From CAUZEO01 sp963578625 (GTDB lineage: Bacteria > Verrucomicrobiota > Kiritimatiellia > SLOV01), in the NCBI GenBank assembly GCA_963578625.1, contig CAUZEO010000118.1, forward strand, positions 1-13,844: a stretch of DNA of 13,844 nucleotides, in the 5' to 3' direction. The notes below the pieces were generated by a model. That model ran no database searches. It was not told the DNA's origin and saw nothing but the letters and a program-made list of their open reading frames with translations. The position numbers were made by a program, and so were the translations under genes. Below are positions 1-8,398 of this stretch, piece by piece. Each line of letters starts with the position of its first letter. The first letter of the stretch is position 1.

Positions 1-1512
1 GTGACCATCCTCTCGACTGGAGGAACGGCCTGGGCTTTGCGCGAAGCAGACATCCCGGTGACCGACATTTCCGCGTTCACTGGATTTCCCGAAATGCTCG
101 ACGGCCGGGTCAAGACCCTGCACCCGAAAGTACACGCCGGTCTGTTACATCTCCGGGATGATCCGAAGCACGTTGCAACGATGCGGGAACACTCGCTTGA
201 ACCTATCGATTTGGTTTGCGTCAATCTCTATCCATTCGAGCAGACCGTCGCCAGGGACGAAGTAACCTTTGAAGAAGCGATCGAAAACATCGATATCGGC
301 GGGCCGACCATGCTGCGTGCCGCGGCGAAGAACATGAAATTCGTGACCGTGGTCACGGATCCTTCTGATTATGATGCAATTCTCGAAGAAATGGATGCCA
401 ACGACGGCAATACGGCTGAATCAACGCGTCGCACCCTCGCTTTGAAAGCGTTCGCCCGAATGGCCGGCTATAATGCGTCCATTGCTTCCTACCTAGCTGA
501 TTTAGAAAAAGGAGGGCCCAGCCCGTTCGTAATGGCCTACCCGAACGGTGAAACGCTGCGATACGGCGAAAACCCGCACCAGGGCGGGACCTTGTATCGT
601 GATCCCAGCTCCTCGGAGCCGTGCATCGCGCATTGCGAAGTCCTACACGGGAAGGCCATGTCATATAATAATTACATGGATGGGGACGCGGCGCTGGAAG
701 CAGCAAAAGAGTTGAGCGGCGAAGCCGGGGTTGCCATTATCAAACATACCAATCCCTGCGGATACGCAACTGGAGAGATCCTGGCGGATGCGTTTGATGC
801 TGCCTGGGCCGGCGATCCGGTGTCTTCCTACGGCAGCGTGATCGCGGTAACGCAGCCGGTTGATCTGGATACGGCGAAGAAATTGAAAAACCGTTTTATT
901 GAGGTCCTCATCGCACCGGAATTCGAGGAGGATGCCCTCGATTTCCTGACAAAGAAGAGTAAACAAATTCGTTTGCTCAAGACCCACGTACCCTGCGCGA
1001 CCGCGAGTTCGGGAACGGCTGTGCGTCAAGTAAACGGCGGCTTGCTGGTGCAGGACCGTGATGTAGAGCTGGCGGCAGAGCGGAAAAGCCCCACGAAGAT
1101 CCCATTTCCGGAAGCAAAGACAGAGCTGGCGGAATTCGGGATGAAGGCCTGCAAACACGTGAAATCCAATGCCATCGTGCTGGTACGGGAGCACGCACCA
1201 GGAACGTACCACGTGATCGGTATGGGGGCCGGTCAACCGAACCGCGTGGATTCCGTGCGCAAGCTTGCGCTGACCAAAGCGCGTGAAAACATCAAAGCGC
1301 TGGGACTGCCCGAAGCGGAAGTATTCGCGGAGTCAGTACTTGTTTCTGACGCGTTTTTTCCGTTCCCCGATAACATCCATAACGCGGCCGAGGCCGGGAT
1401 TCGTTATGTCGTGGAACCGGGCGGATCGTTGCGTGATGACGAAGTCATCGCGGCGGCGGACGAACATGAGATAGCCCTTCTGTTTACGGGAATGCGGCAC
1501 TTCCGCCATTGA
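1..1512 (+). CDS. purH: PurH, bifunctional AICAR formyltransferase / IMP cyclohydrolase (5'-truncated)
   Basis: This enzyme catalyses the last two steps of de novo IMP synthesis: formyl transfer from 10-formyl-THF to AICAR, then ring closure, in the cytoplasm. The visible 503 residues begin inside the N-terminal MGS-like cyclohydrolase domain (LSTGGTA, then GFPEMLDGRVKTLHPKVH). The formyltransferase domain follows with RYGENPHQGG, the catalytic-type KHTNPCG (K248, H249 of the visible part), GAGQPNRVDSV and SDAFFPFPDNIHNAAEAG. The C-terminus ends in the typical MRHFRH. Family members are about 510-530 residues, so roughly 30 N-terminal residues lie upstream of the window. The GTG at base 1 reads as an internal valine by comparison with family members (VELLSTGG), not as the start. 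The stop at 1510-1512 lies against purL, suggesting one transcript. Identification is very secure. Confidence 0.97.
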   Translation: MTILSTGGTAWALREADIPVTDISAFTGFPEMLDGRVKTLHPKVHAGLLHLRDDPKHVATMREHSLEPIDLVCVNLYPFEQTVARDEVTFEEAIENIDIGGPTMLRAAAKNMKFVTVVTDPSDYDAILEEMDANDGNTAESTRRTLALKAFARMAGYNASIASYLADLEKGGPSPFVMAYPNGETLRYGENPHQGGTLYRDPSSSEPCIAHCEVLHGKAMSYNNYMDGDAALEAAKELSGEAGVAIIKHTNPCGYATGEILADAFDAAWAGDPVSSYGSVIAVTQPVDLDTAKKLKNRFIEVLIAPEFEEDALDFLTKKSKQIRLLKTHVPCATASSGTAVRQVNGGLLVQDRDVELAAERKSPTKIPFPEAKTELAEFGMKACKHVKSNAIVLVREHAPGTYHVIGMGAGQPNRVDSVRKLALTKARENIKALGLPEAEVFAESVLVSDAFFPFPDNIHNAAEAGIRYVVEPGGSLRDDEVIAAADEHEIALLFTGMRHFRH

Positions 1513-1517
1513 CCGCG

Positions 1518-4511
1518 ATGGCTCACCGGATCGAAATTGCATTGAAGCGGGGAATACGGGATGCGCGGGGACAAAGCGCCGTGTCCACCGCCAAAAGTTT
1601 TCTCCGGCTGCCTGTTCGTTCCTGCGAAACGCGCGACATTTACAAGCTGGATGTTCGTCTCAATCAAAAACAGAAGACCGCGATCCGAAAAGCGTTTACC
1701 GATCCGGTCATCGCGGTTTCGTCTGAAGGCCGTCACCGTCCGCCGGCGAAATTTGACTGGTTGGTGGAGGTCGGATTCAAGCACGGCGTCACCGACAACG
1801 TGGGCCGGACCGCTCGTGTTGTCGTAGAGGATCTCCTCCGGCGTACACTGGACGCCGACGAGGAGGTATTCACATCGCGCCAATACTTCTGGCGAGGCGA
1901 GACCCTGACACGCGAGCAAGTAATGACGCTGGCACGCGACCAACTCGCAAATTCATTGATTCATTCTATTGAAGTATTCGACCCGACGTCGTGGGCTGCG
2001 CATCCTATAGATGAATCTGTTCCGCGACTCACCGAAATCTCTCCCGTCGAAGTAAAGACCTACGATTTGAGCGGACCGGATGACGAGCTGATGAAGATCA
2101 GCCGGGACGGCATTCTTTCATTAAGCCTGCTGGAAATGCATGCGATTCGTGATCACTTTACGGATCCCGAAATCTCTCGTCGCCGCGCGGAAGGCAGTCT
2201 GCCCTGCGAACCAACGGACGTGGAGATGGAATGCATTGCCCAAACATGGTCGGAGCACTGCAAACACAAAATTTTTGCCGGGGTCGTTCATTATTCGGAT
2301 GCGGACGGCAATCAGAGAACTATCGATTCGCTTTTCAATACCTATATTCGCGGCGCCACGACAAAAATAGGGGAAGAAATCGACTGGCTTGTTTCCGTGT
2401 TTACAGACAACGCAGGCGTGATTCGTTTTTCGGACCGGTACAATCTGGTCTTTAAGGTGGAAACGCACAACAGCCCCTCCGCCCTGGATCCGTACGGCGG
2501 GGCGATCACGGGGATCGTAGGGTGCAACCGGGATCCTATGGGCACGGGAATCGGATCAGAACTGCTGTACAACACCTGGGGGTATTGCCTCGGATCTCCG
2601 TTTTACGATGGGGATCTGCCGGAAGGACTTTTCCATCCGCGCAGAATACGCGACGGGGTGCATCTCGGCGTGATTGACGGGGGAAATCAAAGCGGGATCC
2701 CCTGGGCCCGGGGATTCGAGCGCTTTGATGAACGTTTCATTGGAAAGCCCCTGGTCTTCTGTGGGACGGTGGGGAGAATTCCGGTTTCGATTTACGGGAA
2801 GCCCACCGAAGAAAAAGAAATCCTGCCGGGAGACGCCGTGGTCATGGTCGGAGGCAGAATAGGCAAGGACGGAATTCACGGCGCAACATTCTCGTCCGAG
2901 GAGCTTCGCGCCGAGTCTCCGGCCCAGGCCGTACAAATCGGCGACCCGATCACGCAGCGAAAGATGTACGAGTTTCTGCTGGAAGCCCGCGACGCGGGGC
3001 TGTACCGCACGTTGACGGACAACGGGGCGGGAGGACTCAGCAGTTCGGTCGGTGAAATGGCTAAGCTTTCAGGCGGCGCAGAGTTGGACCTCGCGCTCGC
3101 GCCCCTGAAATATGAAGGGCTGCAACCGTGGGAAATCTTTTTATCAGAAGCGCAGGAGCGCATGTCGCTGGCGGTCCCGCAGGAGTGCGTCAACCAACTG
3201 CTTGCGCTGGCTGACAGGCGCGAGGTTGATGCGACGGTCATTGGCGCCTTTCGATCCGAACCTGAACTTGTGCTTCGGTATGGGGAAAAAATTGTAGGCC
3301 GTTTGGACATGGATTTTCTGCACGAGGGGTGTCCCACCATGGAATTATCGGCGCGCTGGACGGAGCCGGAGTTTCCCGCGCCCCGGCCCCTTCGTGCAGG
3401 TTCCCGGAACCAACAGCTCAAGGATATCCTCGGTTCGCTTAACGTTTGCTCCAAGGAATATAAATCGAGGATGTACGATGGCGAAGTGAAGGGACTGAGT
3501 ATTCTCAAGCCCTTCACGGGAGTGCACCGTGACATTCCGGGAGACGCGTCCATCCTGCTTGCAGAACTCGATTCGCGCCAAGGGGTTGTCATCTCTGAAG
3601 GAATCAATCCTTTTTACTCCGACCTCGATACGTATCACATGATGGCCGGCGTCATCGACGAAGCAGTCCGTCGTATTATCAGCGTAGGCGGCCGATGCGA
3701 TCGAATCGCCGGCCTCGACAATTTTTGCTGGCCCGATCCGGTCCCATCGGAAAGCAATCCGGACGGGGCGTACAAGATGGCTCAACTCGTGCGCGCTCTC
3801 GAAGCGTTATACGACGTAACCACCGCGTACCGCGTGCCCTGTATCTCCGGCAAGGACAGCATGAAAAACGATTCCGTGCGCGGTGGCAGAAAAATTTCGA
3901 TTCCGCCCACCGTTCTCTTCTCCGCGGTGGGCATCATTGATGACATCGCGAGCGCGGTAACGCTTTCGTTCAAGCAACCCGGGGATCCGGTTTACATGGT
4001 CGGGGTGACGAAAGATGAATTGGGTGCGTCTGAATTTTTCAGGCTGCTTGCGGATCGTCAGCGTACGCCGGGCGCCACCGGAGGAACCGTGCCGGCGGTG
4101 GAGCCTTCGACAGCGCTCGCCACCTACCGCGCCATGAATCAAGCGACTGCCACCGGGCTCCTGCGGTCATCCCACACGCCGACGCTCGGCGGACTGGCGG
4201 CGGCCCTGGCATTCTGCTCAATGGCCGGCGACCGCGGCGCGGATATCGAGCTGAAGGGACTACCGGTAGATGCGGTGCTGTCCGATGATGCACGGCTATT
4301 TTCCGAATCACACAGCCGCTTCCTCGTAACCTGCGCCCCGAATCGGGAACCGGAGTTGCAGAAATGTTTCGAGGCGTGTGCCACGGCGCGTATCGGAACG
4401 GTCATAGAGGAACCGCGCTTGCGAGTCCGCGGTATCCGGGGGCGGTTACTTATTGACGCGCCGCCGGCGACGATGCGCAAAGCCTTCAAGGAGACGCTCC
4501 ATGGGATCTAA
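1518..4511 (+). CDS. purL: PurL, phosphoribosylformylglycinamidine synthase, synthetase subunit with fused PurS-like N-terminus
   Basis: This is the ATP-dependent FGAM synthase subunit (FGAR plus ammonia to FGAM), step 4 of purine synthesis. The product is about 997 residues. Roughly the first 150 residues resemble one or two PurS modules (RIEIALKRGIRDARG; VEVGFKHGVTDNVGRTA), which in Bacillus are a separate small subunit. The AIRS-like catalytic halves follow, with TWSEHCKHK near 243-251, ETHNSPSALDPYGGA from about 315, GGRIGKDGIHGATFSS, DNGAGGLSSSVGEMA from about 501, and SGKDSMKND from about 777. There is no C-terminal glutaminase; that is the next gene, purQ. I chose the ATG at 1518, five bases after the purH stop. 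A TTG at 1509 that overlaps the purH stop is an alternative adding three residues, and neither has a clear Shine-Dalgarno. The 3' end overlaps purQ by 11 bases. Function is secure; the start is uncertain by nine bases. Confidence 0.96.
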   Translation: MAHRIEIALKRGIRDARGQSAVSTAKSFLRLPVRSCETRDIYKLDVRLNQKQKTAIRKAFTDPVIAVSSEGRHRPPAKFDWLVEVGFKHGVTDNVGRTARVVVEDLLRRTLDADEEVFTSRQYFWRGETLTREQVMTLARDQLANSLIHSIEVFDPTSWAAHPIDESVPRLTEISPVEVKTYDLSGPDDELMKISRDGILSLSLLEMHAIRDHFTDPEISRRRAEGSLPCEPTDVEMECIAQTWSEHCKHKIFAGVVHYSDADGNQRTIDSLFNTYIRGATTKIGEEIDWLVSVFTDNAGVIRFSDRYNLVFKVETHNSPSALDPYGGAITGIVGCNRDPMGTGIGSELLYNTWGYCLGSPFYDGDLPEGLFHPRRIRDGVHLGVIDGGNQSGIPWARGFERFDERFIGKPLVFCGTVGRIPVSIYGKPTEEKEILPGDAVVMVGGRIGKDGIHGATFSSEELRAESPAQAVQIGDPITQRKMYEFLLEARDAGLYRTLTDNGAGGLSSSVGEMAKLSGGAELDLALAPLKYEGLQPWEIFLSEAQERMSLAVPQECVNQLLALADRREVDATVIGAFRSEPELVLRYGEKIVGRLDMDFLHEGCPTMELSARWTEPEFPAPRPLRAGSRNQQLKDILGSLNVCSKEYKSRMYDGEVKGLSILKPFTGVHRDIPGDASILLAELDSRQGVVISEGINPFYSDLDTYHMMAGVIDEAVRRIISVGGRCDRIAGLDNFCWPDPVPSESNPDGAYKMAQLVRALEALYDVTTAYRVPCISGKDSMKNDSVRGGRKISIPPTVLFSAVGIIDDIASAVTLSFKQPGDPVYMVGVTKDELGASEFFRLLADRQRTPGATGGTVPAVEPSTALATYRAMNQATATGLLRSSHTPTLGGLAAALAFCSMAGDRGADIELKGLPVDAVLSDDARLFSESHSRFLVTCAPNREPELQKCFEACATARIGTVIEEPRLRVRGIRGRLLIDAPPATMRKAFKETLHGI
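4488..4493 (+). promoter_or_regulatory. Ribosome binding site of purQ
   Basis: AAGGAG lies seven bases before the ATG at 4501, inside the last codons of purL. It supports 4501 as the purQ start rather than an in-frame ATG at 4453, which would overlap purL much further. Confidence 0.8.
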
Positions 4512-5310
4512 GCCTTCGGTGCTGATCATTACCGGCAATGGATTGAACTGTGAAGCGGAGTCCCAGGCCGCGTGGGAGCGCTCCGGCGCCGTGGTTCGAT
4601 TGATTCATCTTAACGATTTGCTCGCGTCGGCCGCGATCCTCCAGGACCATCAGGCGCTCATGTTCATCGGGGGGTTTTCGTATGGCGATCACATGGGTTC
4701 GGGGCTGGTCATGGGGCTGCGAATTCGCAACGCCCTGCGCGCCGAGCTTTCCAGGTTTATCGAATCCGGAGGCCTGATACTCGGCGTTTGTAACGGGTTT
4801 CAAGTGATGATTAAGATCGGACTGCTGCCCGGTCTGGATGGCGATTATTTTTCACAGCGCCTTGCGCTCATGCAAAACGATTCAGGCCACTTCCGGAACG
4901 ATTGGGTTGAGTTGAAGTTCGAATCGAATTCGCCCTGTGTTTTTACCCGCGGTCTGGATGAAATGTCATTGCCCATTCGTCACGGCGAAGGAAAAGTATT
5001 TACTCCGGATCGCCGGGTCATTGAGCAGGTTGAAAAGGCCGGGTGCGTGGCGTGTCGTTACACCCACCCGGAAACGGGCGAACCCACGAACCAGTTTCCC
5101 TGGAATCCGAACGGTTCCCAGCATGCTATTGCAGGACTGTGTGACCCAAGCGGGCGTGTATTCGGGCTTATGCCTCATCCGGAAGCATATCTCCTTCCCG
5201 AGAATCACCCCGCGTGGAGTTTTGACAGGCTAACGGGCGGCTTGCCGCGGGAAAGGCTTGGGCTCCAGCTCTTCAGGAATGCAGTCGACTATATGTGCGC
5301 ATCCGGATGA
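4501..5310 (+). CDS. purQ: PurQ, glutamine amidotransferase subunit of FGAM synthase
   Basis: This class I glutamine amidotransferase hydrolyses glutamine and delivers ammonia to PurL. The product is 269 residues. The triad is visible: nucleophile C97 in GVCNGFQV, and H226 and E228 in MPHPEAYL. FIGGFSYGDHMGSG is the oxyanion-side loop typical of PurQ. LCDPSGRVFGLMPHPEA and the long insert before it resemble the glutaminase domain of large single-chain FGAM synthases more than the short (about 225-residue) Bacillus PurQ. The gene overlaps purL by 11 bases in another frame, which implies translational coupling and matched subunit levels. It ends 14 bases from a converging gene, with no terminator hairpin seen between them. 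Confidence 0.96.
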   Translation: MGSKPSVLIITGNGLNCEAESQAAWERSGAVVRLIHLNDLLASAAILQDHQALMFIGGFSYGDHMGSGLVMGLRIRNALRAELSRFIESGGLILGVCNGFQVMIKIGLLPGLDGDYFSQRLALMQNDSGHFRNDWVELKFESNSPCVFTRGLDEMSLPIRHGEGKVFTPDRRVIEQVEKAGCVACRYTHPETGEPTNQFPWNPNGSQHAIAGLCDPSGRVFGLMPHPEAYLLPENHPAWSFDRLTGGLPRERLGLQLFRNAVDYMCASG

Positions 5311-5324
5311 CGAGCGGGGGAACG

Positions 5325-6767
5325 CTACTTCATCAACATTCCCATGCTCCGCGGATTTAGCCCCTCTCGCTTTCGATTCATCGGAGAGGTCGTCGGTGTC
5401 GGCTCGAATTGGCTTGGCAAACCAAAGGAATCAGAAGAACCAAAGGGTGTCCCGATCGGATCTGTCGAAAATTGAGGAGAACCGCCAAAACGATCCCGGA
5501 GCGTGACGCTGAAAAGGCCGGGATTTAAATCCAGCGACCTGCCGGTGATAGATCCCAGTGCCGGGATGTCGTCGAATTCCGAACCGGAGCCCGGATCCGC
5601 GGCGGTGGATTCCATACCCACAATTCCTGTTTGAAGTCCACCGGGATAGGTGAGGTTATTTTCCCCGGTCACCCCATTGCGAATCGATTGTATGATGGTC
5701 GAAGCACTTCTGAAAGACGGGTTCTCAGCGGATGTGTATTCGTCAGATGTTTGGAAAGAACCGACTCCATTTTCCGCCGTCGAAAGGTCGGGACTCGCTT
5801 TGTATAGAATAGACCGAATTGCCTCTTGTGTTCGCCAGAACGGTTTCGTCATGTCGGGCTCGCCGTTACCTTCCGATTCGTCCTGATCGAAAAATGCGAA
5901 ACTGTAACGGTCCTCGGAAACATCTTGAGGTTCGCTATCGGTAGGGCCGAGCAGAAATCTATCATTCGCCATGGCTTCAACATATGCTTCTTCTTCGGCT
6001 TCGCTATGCATGGAATCTGAACCACTGCGGATGAAATCTGAATTCCATTGTTCGCTGTCGGCGTTTTCTTCGTCGACGAATGTTGTCGTTTCAATCACCG
6101 ATCGATAACCAAATTCAAAATCGGGGGGTCCGTTCTGATTTTCCTCTTCTGATGCTTCGTTTTCTTCTTCCAGCATCTCTTCGAAAAACAATTGTTCGTC
6201 TGTCGGGGTCTTGTCTCCATATCGTGAGAACTCCAGTTGTGCGGCGTGATTTTCCCGCATCACTTCTTCCAAGTCGTGCGGCATTAGGGACTGGTCGTCA
6301 TCCGGTTCATCCTCGCCGCGGGATCTCGCGCGCATGGCCTCCGCGTTTTCCTCCTCGTTAATTCGTTCCATCAGATCCTGACCATAAGGCACGAAGTTTT
6401 CATATTCACGGTCTTCGCTGAAATCCGGGCTGGGTGGTAAAATCCAGTTTCTGTTTTCGTCCTCCTCATCGTCCGTATCTCGTCGCGGTTTCTCGGGGGT
6501 GTCGGGCAAAAGCCCGGGGTTGATTGGGGACAACGGCACCGAGCTGGAAAAAACCGAAGTCTCGGTTGAAATCTTGAGCGTTGGCGTATTTTTCTTTTTT
6601 TTCCTGGTTGAGCCGGTGTAGTTTTCCAGCAAGCGTTCCTCGAGTCGGCGTATGTCCTGTCGGGTGGTGGTTCGGTCCGGCGCCGAGTCTTTATCATCGG
6701 CGAGAATCGTAGGTACGATTGAACAAGCGAGTATAGAAACCGCCCAAAATGAAATCAGCGAACGCAT
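5325..6767 (-). CDS. Secreted, strongly acidic protein of unknown function
   Basis: I do not recognise a family. From the ATG at 6767 the product is 480 residues. Residues 1-23 form a probable Sec signal peptide: an R near the start, a hydrophobic core LISFWAVSILACSIV, and a likely cut after ILA before DDKD. The cysteine at 15 is in a poor lipobox context (ILAC), so a lipoprotein is possible but less likely. A short basic cluster RKKKK (55-59) follows. Residues of about 75-320 are very rich in Asp and Glu (DDEEDE, EEMLEEENEASEEE), with occasional aromatic residues. The last 150 or so are Ser/Gly/Pro/Phe-rich and end in a basic tail (NRKREG). No repeats, membrane spans or catalytic motifs are visible, and much of it is probably disordered. 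TTG codons up to 6803 could extend the start by 12 residues. It is divergent from the subtilase gene and convergent with purQ. The intact reading frame and signal peptide support a real gene. Confidence 0.75.
   Translation of the reverse strand: MRSLISFWAVSILACSIVPTILADDKDSAPDRTTTRQDIRRLEERLLENYTGSTRKKKKNTPTLKISTETSVFSSSVPLSPINPGLLPDTPEKPRRDTDDEEDENRNWILPPSPDFSEDREYENFVPYGQDLMERINEEENAEAMRARSRGEDEPDDDQSLMPHDLEEVMRENHAAQLEFSRYGDKTPTDEQLFFEEMLEEENEASEEENQNGPPDFEFGYRSVIETTTFVDEENADSEQWNSDFIRSGSDSMHSEAEEEAYVEAMANDRFLLGPTDSEPQDVSEDRYSFAFFDQDESEGNGEPDMTKPFWRTQEAIRSILYKASPDLSTAENGVGSFQTSDEYTSAENPSFRSASTIIQSIRNGVTGENNLTYPGGLQTGIVGMESTAADPGSGSEFDDIPALGSITGRSLDLNPGLFSVTLRDRFGGSPQFSTDPIGTPFGSSDSFGLPSQFEPTPTTSPMNRKREGLNPRSMGMLMK
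6589..6602 (-). repeat. Homopolymeric A tract in the acidic-protein gene
   Basis: On the minus strand the coding sequence holds eight A, one G, then five A, encoding K-K-K-K-N. It contains the in-frame heptamer A AAA AAG, the same as the slippery sequence known from E. coli dnaX. The reading frame continues normally through it, so this is only a possible slippage site. Confidence 0.5.
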
Positions 6768-6810
6768 TATCAACAGGTTACTTGTTCGGTGTGACAACGT
6801 CAATCAACTG

Positions 6811-6822
6811 CGAAACGTTTCG
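6811..6822. promoter_or_regulatory. 12-bp perfect palindrome in divergent intergenic region (possible operator)
   Basis: CGAAACGTTTCG is its own reverse complement. It sits 44 bases from the acidic-protein start and 73 bases from the subtilase start, in the only gap between these divergent genes. This is a plausible position for a dimeric regulator to control either or both. No regulator family is recognised from the sequence. Confidence 0.4.
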
Positions 6823-6851
6823 ATCTTCTAAATTCCGATTGTAAGAAGATC
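6822..6851. repeat. Inverted repeat GATCTTCT / AGAAGATC with 14-base spacer
   Basis: The arms are 6822-6829 and 6844-6851, eight perfectly matched pairs. The repeat shares one base with the adjacent 12-bp palindrome. No T-run follows, so it does not look like an intrinsic terminator. It may be an operator or a hairpin in the 5' leader of the subtilase mRNA. Confidence 0.4.
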
Positions 6852-6895
6852 CGCGCAGACCGGTACCATAAAGAATAGAGACCGTATTCCGGGCA

Positions 6896-8398
6896 ATGAT
6901 GCTCAATATTTGTAAAATAGTTCCTGGATTGCGCATTCTGCTCGTAACCATGAGCTTGCTACCGGCTTCCGCTGCTGAACTTCGGCTGGACGGCGATAGA
7001 ATCTATTTGAAGACGGAGCGCGAGCACCTGGATGCAGTGCTCGGCGAATTCGTAAGGGCCGGGGTCCAGGTCGAAGTCGAGCCAGGCATCGATGCGATCG
7101 TGACGGGGACGCTCATGGATGAGCTCATCCAGGAAGGACTGGCGCGCCTGTTCGATGAATTCAACTACATCCTTTTTTGGAAACAGATCAACGGGCCCGT
7201 AGGCCCGATGCCGAAACTTAGCGAGATTCATCTGTTTCGGCCCGGCCGGCATCAGAATGTGCAGCCGTTTATTCCGACCGGAGACAATTTCGTCGTCGTG
7301 CGACGTTCGGGGATTCCGCCGCATGCAAAGGACGAGCTGCTGCTTGGCCTGAAGCCCGGTACCTCGACGCAACAGTTTCGCGAGATGCTTGCCGCCATGG
7401 GGGCGACCGCCGTGGATAGCGTTCCGGCACTAGGCATTTATCAAGTGAGACTGCCTCGCAATTCTGATGTTCCTGCAGTCGTTCAAGCACTCAAGGGAAA
7501 TCCTTGGGCCGCACTCGCAGAACCTAATCATATCCAGGAAGTAGCAAGTCCGTTTCGGCCGGCCGATTCGCCCGCGGGAGCCGTGCCGGATCTAAGGGCC
7601 GTGGGTGAGCCCGGGGAAGGGCTTGCCGCCCTGGCGATTCTCGATTCCGGACTTACGGAGATAGAAGAGCTAGGTGATGCCATTATTGGCTCCTTCGATG
7701 CAGTGAATCCTGAGCGTTCCATCGAGGATCCGGTAGGACACGGAACGCAAATGGCTCTCGTTGCGTCGGGAGCGGTGGTGCCCTACGGAATCCCTGCAGG
7801 CGCAGCGTCTGAAACCGTCCCGGTGCTTGCCGTGCGCTCCTTCGACGACAATGGCCTCGCCACCAACTTCAGTCTCATCCGCGGCATCGATTACGCGGTT
7901 CAAGGTGGCGCACGGGTCATCAGTATGAGTTGGGGAAGCGAAACCTACAGCGACTTCCTGGCCGGAACAGTGCAACTCGCCCAAGATAAAGGATTGATCG
8001 TGGTGGCCTCGGCCGGAAACGACCCCATCAATCGGCCTGTCTACCCTGCGGCCTACTCCGGCGTGCTCGCAGTGTCAGCGATGGAACCGGATGGTACTGT
8101 CTGGTCCCGTTCCAATTACGGGTCGTTCATCTTTGCCGCAGCTCCCGGAGTCGGAGTTTTTCCAGTGGGCTATAACGGGCCGCCGGGAACCTATGCGGGA
8201 ACGTCGATCGCCAGCCCGACGGTGGCTCGGGCCCTGACGCTTTATTACGGAGAAAATCCCGATGCCACCGCATCTGAAGCAATTGACGCACTGAAATCCG
8301 TGCTGACAGATGCGGGGGAAACAGGGCGGGACGACTATTACGGATACGGCGCGCTGGATGCCGACGCACTACACAGACTTCTGGAACCGCAGCGTTAG
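6896..8398 (+). CDS. Secreted subtilisin-like serine protease (S8) with STN-like N-terminal domain
   Basis: The 500-residue product has several parts. Residues 1-26 are a Sec signal peptide (hydrophobic GLRILLVTMSLLPASA, ASA cleavage site). Residues of about 29-95 resemble the STN/secretin short N-terminal domain: an LDAVLGEFVRAGVQVEVEP strand-helix unit, then TGTLMDELIQEGLARLFDEF and YILFW. Residues of about 146-212 look like a subtilase propeptide (ELLLGLKPGTSTQQF, YQVRLP, AEPNH). The S8 catalytic domain follows with D250 in AILDSGL, H282 in GHGTQ, oxyanion N375 in ASAGND and S437 in AGTSIASP, so all key residues are present and it should be active. No C-terminal anchor or sorting domain is seen. 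It should act in the periplasm or outside the cell; the substrate is unknown. Two ATG codons are adjacent at 6896 and 6899, and no good Shine-Dalgarno precedes them. The stop overlaps the end of the converging small gene. Confidence 0.93.
   Translation: MMLNICKIVPGLRILLVTMSLLPASAAELRLDGDRIYLKTEREHLDAVLGEFVRAGVQVEVEPGIDAIVTGTLMDELIQEGLARLFDEFNYILFWKQINGPVGPMPKLSEIHLFRPGRHQNVQPFIPTGDNFVVVRRSGIPPHAKDELLLGLKPGTSTQQFREMLAAMGATAVDSVPALGIYQVRLPRNSDVPAVVQALKGNPWAALAEPNHIQEVASPFRPADSPAGAVPDLRAVGEPGEGLAALAILDSGLTEIEELGDAIIGSFDAVNPERSIEDPVGHGTQMALVASGAVVPYGIPAGAASETVPVLAVRSFDDNGLATNFSLIRGIDYAVQGGARVISMSWGSETYSDFLAGTVQLAQDKGLIVVASAGNDPINRPVYPAAYSGVLAVSAMEPDGTVWSRSNYGSFIFAAAPGVGVFPVGYNGPPGTYAGTSIASPTVARALTLYYGENPDATASEAIDALKSVLTDAGETGRDDYYGYGALDADALHRLLEPQR

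Noticed and set aside
1..3. GTG at base 1 as the purH start codon
   Set aside because: The residues align with the interior of the PurH N-terminal domain, so the gene starts upstream of the window.
1150..1222. Two CACGTG cores in purH (near 1158 and 1210) considered as extra parS sites
   Set aside because: The flanking bases do not match TGTTN/NAACA on both sides, so they are ordinary CACGTG hexamers.
2876..3607. Antisense open frame of 243 codons in purL
   Set aside because: It lies wholly inside conserved purL coding sequence and has a Ser/Arg-rich composition typical of shadow frames.
6767..6775. TTATCAACA, one mismatch from a DnaA box
   Set aside because: It is a single site overlapping a start codon, with no cluster of DnaA boxes or AT-rich unwinding region. 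It does not support an origin in this window.
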